From assembly GCA_900556625.1 (NCBI GenBank), contig USPQ01000028.1, positions 1 to 29,244 on the forward strand: a stretch of DNA of 29,244 nt, written 5' to 3'. The position numbers and the translations under genes are program-made. Shown one piece after another: positions 22,474-29,244 of this stretch. Source of the DNA: an uncultured Bacteroides sp. (GTDB taxonomy: Bacteria > Bacteroidota > Bacteroidia > Bacteroidales > Bacteroidaceae). Positions within the stretch are counted from its first letter, which is position 1. Every line of letters starts with the position of its first letter. The notes below the pieces were generated by a model that was not told the origin of the DNA, did no database searches, and was given only the letters and a program-made list of their open reading frames with translations.

Positions 22474-23988
22474 TCAAGGATTGACTTTGACAACTTGTTC
22501 CCATTTCAATTTCGTCGGATAGCCCCAATCCGGTTTAGTAGGATCACAGAAATCGCCAACAGACGCCATTCGAGCATAAAGTAATTTAGTAAGTTCTTCA
22601 CGTTTTTTACTATACTTCGAATTATCATAAAGATTATTCATTTCCATTGGATCCGCCTTAAGGTCAAAAAGCTGCGGATGACGCTGACCGTCTACATTGT
22701 AAAGTATAAGTTTGAAACCATCCTTCTTGATGGCTCGTTGGAGGTTAATATATGTCAGCAATATGTCCTTGCGCTTTTTCACTTTCGGGTTCTGTATGGT
22801 TTGCGCTAATGAAATACCCTTAACAGTAGCCGGCGCCTTTATCTTCGAAAGATCGCAGAGAGTGGGGTAAAGGTCATAAAGATAACAGTAGGCATCGCTC
22901 ATAACATTTTGCGGGATATTAGGTCCGCATATCACCAAAGGCACTCTCACCGCCGCTTCATATAAGTTCTGTTTCCCCAACAGTCCGTGTTCTCCGACAC
23001 AAAGGCCGTTGTCCGCAGCAAATACGATGATGGTGTTATCGGCTTTGCCGCTTTTTTCAAGCATATCAAGGATACGTCCTATCTGAACATCTACCTCGTT
23101 CACCATACTATAATAGCGGGCCCTTTCAGCAAGCACCTGTTCCGGTACACGCGGAGTAGGCAACAGTTTTTCATCACGTTCATTAAGGTCGCCATTATCA
23201 AACGGATGCTGTGTGACAAAATTCTTTGGCATCGTAATTTCCTTGCTGCCGTATTTGCGTCCGTAATCGGGTAATACGTTACGCGGATCATGCGGCGAAG
23301 TAAATGCGACATACATCAGAAACGGGTTATCATTCGATGCATTTGTTTCAATGAACTTGATGGCGGCATCGGCATACAACTCAGATGAGAAAGTATTGAG
23401 TGATGCATTTACCCATTGACCATTTTTGTATTTCCCTGTCGGGTCATACTCATGCAGATAAGGGCATCGGTGTCCCTTTTCTTCCTTTTCATTTCCATAG
23501 GGATGCATTCCCCCGAAAAAAATATTTGCACCCGTAGAGAACGAACGGTTGAATGCAGCTTTGTCACTATGCCATTTGCCGGTTCCGAAGGTTGTATAGC
23601 CGTTCTCGCGGAACAGTTCGGGAAATGTTTTCTCATTCTTGGGGATGATTTGTCCGTTGCGGTGTACATCCATCAGACCGCGCCCGGTAAGGAGCATCGC
23701 ACGACTGGGCTGCGAGATGGCGCCATTGAGCCCGCCCATTACGTGAGTTTGGGTGAATGACATACCCTGATTGACAAGCCTATCCATATTCGGAGTCTGA
23801 ATTTCGTTATTACCCCAGGCATGGATAGTGCTGAATGTCTGGTCATCCGTTAGTAATACAAGTACATTAGGACGTTTCGGGCTATTTTCTTTATTGACTT
23901 TTTCTGGATTTGCCCCGAATACAGAAGAGCCTCCAAAAGGGACATTTAATATGGCTGGAAGGCATAGGAACAGAGTCTTGTTTTTCAT
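22474..23988 (-). CDS. Secreted S1-family sulfatase (serine type), third in operon
   Basis: A 504-residue protein from the ATG at 23988; ATGs at 24003 and 24000 add only a few residues. A signal peptide (LFLCLPAILNVPFGGSSVFG) precedes the alkaline-phosphatase-fold domain. Metal-binding Asp48-Asp49 are in VLVLLTDDQTF, and the formylglycine site ISQPSR (Ser92) follows the S-x-P-S-R pattern, so maturation would need a radical SAM enzyme (anSME). AADNGLCVGEHG and GKQNLYEAAVRVPL are further active-site segments. It removes sulfate from a glycan in the periplasm or at the surface; the sugar and position are not known. It is the last gene of the three-sulfatase operon, 27-42 bp after the middle one. 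Confidence 0.93.
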   Translation of the reverse strand: MKNKTLFLCLPAILNVPFGGSSVFGANPEKVNKENSPKRPNVLVLLTDDQTFSTIHAWGNNEIQTPNMDRLVNQGMSFTQTHVMGGLNGAISQPSRAMLLTGRGLMDVHRNGQIIPKNEKTFPELFRENGYTTFGTGKWHSDKAAFNRSFSTGANIFFGGMHPYGNEKEEKGHRCPYLHEYDPTGKYKNGQWVNASLNTFSSELYADAAIKFIETNASNDNPFLMYVAFTSPHDPRNVLPDYGRKYGSKEITMPKNFVTQHPFDNGDLNERDEKLLPTPRVPEQVLAERARYYSMVNEVDVQIGRILDMLEKSGKADNTIIVFAADNGLCVGEHGLLGKQNLYEAAVRVPLVICGPNIPQNVMSDAYCYLYDLYPTLCDLSKIKAPATVKGISLAQTIQNPKVKKRKDILLTYINLQRAIKKDGFKLILYNVDGQRHPQLFDLKADPMEMNNLYDNSKYSKKREELTKLLYARMASVGDFCDPTKPDWGYPTKLKWEQVVKVNP

Positions 23989-24030
23989 TTTTAAATTCAT
24001 CATACTAGTTTTATTTTATAATTTAAGTTT

Positions 24031-25392
24031 CTATTTAGACGGTGCCTGGCAAGGGACTGCCCCCCAAGCACGATAATGCCTGGTCATTGCATTGTTCAAT
24101 TTCCGAAACCTATCCCCTTGCAAAGGTAACGGAGTAGTTTCCAAAGAGTCCTCTTCCAAATTGAACATCTGCGCCTCTTCAAAGGGAAGATTCTGTAATA
24201 GTTTGTACTCATTATACCTCACAGCACTCTGTGACTTGCCACCAAACTGCGCACCACCTTCATTTCGGAGCCAAAAGACAAAGCGGTCTTCTGTGTTCTG
24301 GGTCTTTCCCTTAATGGCATCCAGTACGGAAATACCGTCTATCTCATGCTTGACCGGTACATTTACAAAGTCGCATATAGTAGGCATAAGGTCCATCATC
24401 ACCACGAAGTGATTGTCATGTCGGCCACCTTCGAAAACTCCCGGCATATTCAATGCGCAAGCGACATGAATACCACCCTCAAACATATCGCCTTTGGCAC
24501 CCCGGGTAGGACCATTATTCGCCATACTTCCCCGGTCTCCTCCATTATCAGAAGCAAATATCACCAACGTATTATTCAATTGACCACTTTCCTCAAGAGA
24601 TTGTATCACCTTACCTATATTATAATCCAAATGTTCAATCAGGGCTATCAGCCTTGCACGCTTAACCGGCAGAGACTTGTCTCTCTCTTGCACCTTGTTC
24701 ACCCATTCTACCGGAGGTTGCAAAGGAGAATGGGGAGCATTGTAGGCAAGATAAAGAAAAAAGGGCTTCTTCTCTTTTGCTTCTTTCTTGATATAATCCA
24801 CACTCCATGAAGTAAACAATTCGGTAGCATGACCTTTAGGATCGATTTCCTTATCATTCAGGTACATATAATTCCCTCCCTGTCGCCGATGCGTGTAATA
24901 GTCATCCATCATATCCGCAAGAAAGCCATGAAAATGTTCAAATCCTCTTTCATTAGGAAGGTTCGGACTTTCCCAACCCAAATGCCATTTACCAATCAAC
25001 GCGGTTCTATAACCACCATTCTTGAGCACCTCAGGCATAGTGACGGCAGACGGATCAAAATAGCCCCAATTTTGGTCAACGGAGGGACGTATGACTCCGG
25101 GCACTCCTACCATAGCCGGGAAACGCCCGGTCAACAGTGCGGCACGCGAAGGAGAAGATACCGATGAATTGGCATAAAAATTATCCAAACGTACTCCCGT
25201 TTCAAAGATGCGATCAATATTGGGAGTACTCAAATCTTTGGCATATTGGCAGGACAAATCGCCCAATCCAAGATCATCTACAAGAATCAGCAAGACATTA
25301 GGAGTCGCTTTATCAACCGTATTCGAGGCCAAAGCCGCACCGGAAGTCATAGCAGCTCCCAATGCCAACAAGGCTGTTTTTTCTATCTTCAT
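24031..25392 (-). CDS. Secreted S1-family sulfatase (serine type), second in operon
   Basis: A 453-residue protein from the ATG at 25392 (MKIEKTALLALGAAMTSGAA), which begins a clean signal peptide; the longer frame from 25515 would overlap the upstream gene by about 100 bp and has no signal. Metal-binding Asp39-Asp40 are in LLILVDDLGLGD, and the modification site is SVSSPSRAALLTGR (Ser79, S-x-P-S-R). IGKWHLGW, FASDNGGDRG and EGGIHVACAL complete the arylsulfatase-A-like core. The start lies 22 bp after the stop of the first sulfatase, so the two are co-transcribed. Substrate unknown; three different sulfatases together suggest a multiply sulfated host glycan. Confidence 0.94.
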   Translation of the reverse strand: MKIEKTALLALGAAMTSGAALASNTVDKATPNVLLILVDDLGLGDLSCQYAKDLSTPNIDRIFETGVRLDNFYANSSVSSPSRAALLTGRFPAMVGVPGVIRPSVDQNWGYFDPSAVTMPEVLKNGGYRTALIGKWHLGWESPNLPNERGFEHFHGFLADMMDDYYTHRRQGGNYMYLNDKEIDPKGHATELFTSWSVDYIKKEAKEKKPFFLYLAYNAPHSPLQPPVEWVNKVQERDKSLPVKRARLIALIEHLDYNIGKVIQSLEESGQLNNTLVIFASDNGGDRGSMANNGPTRGAKGDMFEGGIHVACALNMPGVFEGGRHDNHFVVMMDLMPTICDFVNVPVKHEIDGISVLDAIKGKTQNTEDRFVFWLRNEGGAQFGGKSQSAVRYNEYKLLQNLPFEEAQMFNLEEDSLETTPLPLQGDRFRKLNNAMTRHYRAWGAVPCQAPSK

Positions 25393-25414
25393 AGTTACTA
25401 TGTATGTTAACGTG

Positions 25415-26794
25415 TTATTTTTTATTCGTGCGCTGTACTTTTCGGGCAAACTGATCAGGAACTTCCGAATAGACGGACTCAGCCCAGCGGGTAATCTCTT
25501 TGTCCAGTCTTTCAACCAATTCAGGTTCCTGCTTGCTCAAATTGTTTTTCTCATATGGGTCATTGTTCAAATCAAACAAATGCAGCGTAATGTCCCCCTT
25601 TTGATTGTAACGAACCAGTTTCCATTTACCGTCTCTCACTGATATAGTCTTATTACCATTACCCCAAAATAAAAGCCTTGTAGCAAGATTTTCTCCTTTG
25701 AACAAAGGCACCAGAGAGGTTCCATCCAGTTTCTTCTTTGAATCGTTATAATGAATGTCAGCCATATCCAACATAGTTGGAAAAAGGTCGAAACTCATCA
25801 CTGTTTGTTCGCATGTTGTGCCCTCTTTAATAGTACCGGGCATATAACAAATGCCAGGAACACGATGACCACCTTCCCATGGACTTCCTTTAGCACCTTT
25901 ATATCCTCCGGCAGAACCTCCATTATTTATTACCGGACCATTGTCGGAGAAAAAGACAACGAAAGTATTCTCATCCAGTTTATATTTCTTCAGTGTCTCC
26001 AGAATCCGCCCTACACTCCAGTCTAATTCCTCTACCATATCTTTATAGATTTCTTTATTCGATCTATCAGAGTTTTTATCCCCTTCCGGAGTGGCCTCTG
26101 TACGAATCGCTTTCTCATGAGGACCCTGCATGGGAGAATGAGGAGCCGCATGTCCTATATATAGACAAAACGGCTTATCTTTATTTTCCTTTATATAATC
26201 TTCAGAGAGCGTTGTTAATAGGGTTGTTGTGTATCCCGGCATATCTTTCACTTCCAGTCCATCCCACCAATCCATATCACCATAACGGTTGCGGTGGCTC
26301 TGATAGTCGACATTTCCGGACTTAAAACCTACAAACTTCTGAAAGCCGAAATTCATCGGATGATGTTTCTGTAAATATCCTAAATGCCATTTGCCAATCA
26401 AAGCTGTCCGGTATCCATTGTCTCCCATGACTTTTGCAAAGGTTATTTCTTCCGACGGAAGTCCCACCTCCTTATCTTTATCATTCCGGGGTACTAAAAG
26501 AACTCTCTCCAAACCAGCTCTCTGTTGATAACGTCCGGTTAATAGCCCGCAACGCGTCGGACTACTAACTGAACCGTTCGAGTGGAAGTCTGTGAACATC
26601 ATCCCCTTCCGGGCCATTTGATCAATATTAGGGGTCTTTATATACTCATTGCCATATATGCCCACATCACCATATCCCATATCATCTGCAACGATAATAA
26701 CAAAGTTAGGTTGTTTCTGAGCCATCATTTCAACAGGAGAAAATGCTGCTAAAGCACAAGTAACGGCTACAAAATGTCTTGAGTGATTCTTCAT
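25415..26794 (-). CDS. Secreted S1-family sulfatase (serine type), first in operon
   Basis: A 459-residue protein with a signal peptide (HFVAVTCALAAFSPVEMMA, cut near AQ). Metal-binding Asp37-Asp38 lie in VIIVADDMGYGDVG. The formylglycine site is SVSSPTRCGLLTGR: S-x-P-T-R with Ser77 modified, so serine-type like its neighbours. IGKWHLGY, IGHAAPHSPM, FFSDNGPVINNGG and EGGHRVPGIC are conserved arylsulfatase-A-like segments. It heads the minus-strand operon and is divergent from the SusC gene at 27204, which suggests joint control from the region between them. Confidence 0.95.
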   Translation of the reverse strand: MKNHSRHFVAVTCALAAFSPVEMMAQKQPNFVIIVADDMGYGDVGIYGNEYIKTPNIDQMARKGMMFTDFHSNGSVSSPTRCGLLTGRYQQRAGLERVLLVPRNDKDKEVGLPSEEITFAKVMGDNGYRTALIGKWHLGYLQKHHPMNFGFQKFVGFKSGNVDYQSHRNRYGDMDWWDGLEVKDMPGYTTTLLTTLSEDYIKENKDKPFCLYIGHAAPHSPMQGPHEKAIRTEATPEGDKNSDRSNKEIYKDMVEELDWSVGRILETLKKYKLDENTFVVFFSDNGPVINNGGSAGGYKGAKGSPWEGGHRVPGICYMPGTIKEGTTCEQTVMSFDLFPTMLDMADIHYNDSKKKLDGTSLVPLFKGENLATRLLFWGNGNKTISVRDGKWKLVRYNQKGDITLHLFDLNNDPYEKNNLSKQEPELVERLDKEITRWAESVYSEVPDQFARKVQRTNKK

Positions 26795-26847
26795 ATTTTA
26801 TGCGATTTTAGTTGTTGAAAGGGAAAACAAATACTTTTATATTTATG

Positions 26848-26855
26848 CAAATATA
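26848..26855 (-). promoter_or_regulatory. Candidate -7 box for the sulfatase operon
   Basis: The minus strand reads TATATTTG, matching TAnnTTTG, 54 bp upstream of the ATG at 26794. No consensus TTTG lies at the -33 position, which would suit an activator-dependent promoter. Confidence 0.4.
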
Positions 26856-27171
26856 CGAAATGCTAATACCATTGAGTCACATCTGGTTCCATTTTAAGAT
26901 AAAAGTAAGTCCACCAACAGATAAAGTTCTATAAATCAAATGAATACATTAAAAACAAAGACAATTTATGTAGTTATGGTAAAAATGAATATAAAATCCG
27001 ATATCTCCATATTCAACACCTTCCTCAACTATAAACAGTTCACACACCTATTACATTTTCCCCATCACTCACTACACATAAACAACTACTATTCAATACA
27101 TTATATATTATACTGTTTTACAAATTCTCTTTGGCGGCTTTACATCCTATAAAAAATTAGTATATTGATTG

Positions 27172-27179
27172 TATTTTTG
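27172..27179 (+). promoter_or_regulatory. Candidate -7 box for the second susC gene
   Basis: TATTTTTG matches TAnnTTTG, 24 bp upstream of the ATG at 27204. No TTTG stands 19-21 bp before it. The leader would be short. Confidence 0.4.
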
Positions 27180-27203
27180 TGGCATAACTAAATTTATTAC
27201 TAT

Positions 27204-29244
27204 ATGAGAAATATTATTTCTATCCGCATTCTTTTCCTAATTATTGTATTCTCCATATTTGCAGTTTCTTCATATACAGATGGAAATACATACGCCCAGA
27301 ATGCCCGAACATTTGCAACAGGAACTGTTGTTGACGAGCAAGGACAGCCTATACCCGGCGTGAATGTCCTTTGCCAAAATTCCAATTATGGGACCACCAC
27401 TACTATTGATGGCACTTTCAAAATTCAAACGAAAGGTAAAAATCCAATTCTTGAATTTTCGTTCATCGGATTTCAAAAACAAGAGATCACAATCAAAGAT
27501 CCAAAGAAACTTATTAAGGTAGTCATGATTGAAGACGGCTATATGTTGGATGAAACCGTAGTTATTGGCTATGGAACGCAGACCAAAAGAACAATAACGT
27601 CTGCCATGACCTCCATCAAATCCGAAGAATTATCTGGATATGTAGGTTCTTCCATCGAACAGACCATCTCGGGTTTAGTGCCAGGAGTTCGTATACAGAC
27701 TTCCGATGCAACTCCCGGTGGTGATATTAATGTAGAAGTTCGTGGTATCGGTACCGTTACTGCTGGCTCGGAACCTTTATACATTGTCGACGGAATACCG
27801 ATGGAAGGCGGCCTGTCAGCAGTCAATCCTGATGATGTATCCAACATTCAGATTCTGAAAGATGCCGCTTCAACCGCTGTATATGGCTCGCGCGGTGCCA
27901 ATGGTGTAATACTTATTACCACAAAGCGCGGTGAAAGTGCAAAACCAACAATAACCATTAATGCCGCAACCACCATAGCCCAAATACAACATAAGTTTGA
28001 ATTGATGAACACAGCCCAATTGCTGGAATATTATAAAGATAAGAATCTGAATGAAAGATTCCGTTACACAACAAATCAAAATCAAGACTATTTTCCTTTC
28101 GACGAGAATCTCAATACAGACTGGCAAGATGCCATCTTCCAAAATGCCATTCAACAGAAATACAACTTATCTATTGCAGGAGGAAGTAAAAATATGCGTT
28201 ACCGAATTTCCGGCGAATACTTCGACCAGGAAGGTATTCTGATATGTACTGGAATGAAAAGATTCGCTTTCCGTTCCAACTTCGACATCGAATTAAATAA
28301 ATGGGCCAAAGTAACTGTGAACTTTGCTCCTACGTTTATCAATCAGAGAAGGACCAGAGAAGGCGGAGAAGGCTCGAACAGTGTAATCCGAACCGCAATT
28401 TCCATGTATCCCTTTTTCCCGGTCAAACTCCCGAATGGAGAATATTTTTCCACATTAGAGTACAACCTGGCACCGACTAAGGCAACCGATTCAAGAGATC
28501 CCGAAACCGGTGCATTCCCCACTCTTACCGATTCGCCATTAGCTGACAACCAAGACAACCCAGTCAGAATCGCTCATGAGTACAAAAACGAAACGAGTCA
28601 GAATCGCATTGTTGGCGGTCTTAACTTCGAATTAAAGTTGGCCAAGGGATTAACGTTCAAACCATCATTGGCTATCGATATCATGTCATCCGAAAACTCA
28701 ATATGGTATCCGGCTTCCATTGGCAAAAACCGTACTGACTCTGAGGCTTCCACCACAATGACCCGCAAGCTCATGTGGATTAACGAAAACATACTGACCT
28801 ATCAGAAAGAGTTCGGAGACCATAACATCAGTGCCGTAGGAGGTATGACTATACAAAGCAACCAACTCAACAAGCTCTACACATCCGCCTATCATTTTGC
28901 GACAGAATCTCTACCTTCCATCAACGGAGGTGTAGTCAACGGAGGATATTATAATAAAACCGAAGACCGTATGCTATCCTACATAGCCCGACTGACCTAC
29001 GACTACAAAAGAAAATATATGGTTCAAGGAGTATTCCGTGCAGATGGCTCAAGCCGCTTCGGAAAGAACAACAAATATGGTTATTTCCCCTCCATTTCTG
29101 CAGGATGGGCTATGACAGAAGAAAAGTTCATGAAACCACTCAGGAAAGTACTTAGTGAACTCAAATTGCGAGGTAGCTTCGGCTTGTCCGGCAACAATGC
29201 TATCGGAGACTACAACTATGAGACCAAAATGTCACAGCAATCGT
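27204..29244 (+). CDS. SusC-like TonB-dependent receptor without STN domain (3' end beyond window)
   Basis: The frame opens at 27204 (MRNIISIRIL) and stays open for 680 codons to the window edge; the usual length is about 1000, so roughly a third is missing here. Residues 1-31 are a signal peptide (cut near YAQ). Residues about 36-110 are a carboxypeptidase-regulatory-like domain (GTVVDEQGQPIPGVNVLCQN). The plug follows (DETVVIGYGTQTKR, YIVDGIPMEGG, ILKDAASTAVYGSRGANGVI), then barrel strands including FRADGSSRFGKNNKYGYFPS. Unlike the receptor at 5794 it has no STN domain, so it should not signal to an anti-sigma factor. Divergence from three sulfatases suggests import of a sulfated glycan. 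A SusD partner is expected just beyond the window. Confidence 0.95.
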   Translation, partial: MRNIISIRILFLIIVFSIFAVSSYTDGNTYAQNARTFATGTVVDEQGQPIPGVNVLCQNSNYGTTTTIDGTFKIQTKGKNPILEFSFIGFQKQEITIKDPKKLIKVVMIEDGYMLDETVVIGYGTQTKRTITSAMTSIKSEELSGYVGSSIEQTISGLVPGVRIQTSDATPGGDINVEVRGIGTVTAGSEPLYIVDGIPMEGGLSAVNPDDVSNIQILKDAASTAVYGSRGANGVILITTKRGESAKPTITINAATTIAQIQHKFELMNTAQLLEYYKDKNLNERFRYTTNQNQDYFPFDENLNTDWQDAIFQNAIQQKYNLSIAGGSKNMRYRISGEYFDQEGILICTGMKRFAFRSNFDIELNKWAKVTVNFAPTFINQRRTREGGEGSNSVIRTAISMYPFFPVKLPNGEYFSTLEYNLAPTKATDSRDPETGAFPTLTDSPLADNQDNPVRIAHEYKNETSQNRIVGGLNFELKLAKGLTFKPSLAIDIMSSENSIWYPASIGKNRTDSEASTTMTRKLMWINENILTYQKEFGDHNISAVGGMTIQSNQLNKLYTSAYHFATESLPSINGGVVNGGYYNKTEDRMLSYIARLTYDYKRKYMVQGVFRADGSSRFGKNNKYGYFPSISAGWAMTEEKFMKPLRKVLSELKLRGSFGLSGNNAIGDYNYETKMSQQS

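Larger units (their letters stand above)
26795..27203. other. 409-bp divergent intergenic region (sulfatase operon / susC)
   Basis: AT-rich with a C- and A-rich stretch at about 27020-27100. It holds candidate -7 boxes facing both ways (26848-26855 minus, 27172-27179 plus). The 70-codon frame at 26940-27152 has no recognisable features and I do not call it. I saw no clear operator palindrome, though any activator site for both units should lie here. Confidence 0.7.

Noticed and set aside
25393..25515. 41-residue N-terminal extension of the second sulfatase
   Set aside because: It overlaps the upstream sulfatase by about 100 bp and would bury the signal peptide that begins at 25392.
26940..27152. 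70-codon frame in the divergent region
   Set aside because: Composition is that of AT-rich intergenic DNA, with no domain, signal or ribosome site, and it would overlap the likely regulatory region.

Overview
The window looks like a chromosomal segment of a gut Bacteroides, of the B. thetaiotaomicron or B. ovatus type. The evidence is two SusC-like TonB-dependent receptors, a SusD-like lipoprotein, an ECF sigma/FecR pair, serine-type S1 sulfatases, surface-export-like residues after the lipoprotein cysteines (acidic after CS), A-rich leaders in place of strong Shine-Dalgarno sequences, and promoters of the Bacteroides form TTTG-N19-21-TAnnTTTG. The species was not determined; all calls come from reading the sequence, without database searches.

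Left part (1-3615, minus strand): a BspA-like leucine-rich-repeat surface lipoprotein that runs off the left edge and is visibly richer in G+C than the rest; a seven-helix membrane AraC-type regulator; and an HU-like DNA-binding protein with an extra winged-helix tail. Upstream of the HU gene is an unusual array of dyad-symmetric sites spaced exactly 22 bp apart (about 3705-3810).

Central locus (4010-14314, plus strand): ECF sigma factor, FecR anti-sigma, SusC with an N-terminal STN signalling domain, SusD, a PKD plus eight-bladed PQQ-type propeller lipoprotein, a glycerophosphodiester phosphodiesterase (GDPD) lipoprotein and a second GDPD with a cleavable signal peptide. It has the layout of a polysaccharide-utilization locus but no glycoside hydrolase or lyase; its only recognisable enzymes act on phosphodiesters. 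The best reading is a glycan-uptake-like system for a glycerophosphodiester-containing polymer or head group (teichoic acid or deacylated phospholipid are candidates). ECF/FecR/STN wiring implies that transport of the substrate switches on the locus. This is the strongest candidate for a poorly described system here.

Right-centre (14315-20565): a convergent bidirectional terminator; then on the minus strand a GxDLY/SGNH esterase, an AAA-ATPase-like/PD-(D/E)XK protein and an M16 zinc peptidase; then on the plus strand a tight operon of a LOG-family nucleoside-monophosphate phosphoribohydrolase, a SIS-only arabinose-5-phosphate isomerase (KdsD type) and a PfkB sugar kinase.

Right part (20753-29244): a SusR-like membrane regulator with TPR-like sensor and C-terminal HTH; a bidirectional terminator; three serine-type sulfatases in one minus-strand operon; and, divergent across a 409-bp region, a second SusC receptor without an STN domain that runs off the right edge. 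This looks like the start of a sulfated-glycan utilization locus, with the SusR-like protein as a plausible regulator. No tRNA, rRNA, CRISPR array, insertion sequence or origin was seen.
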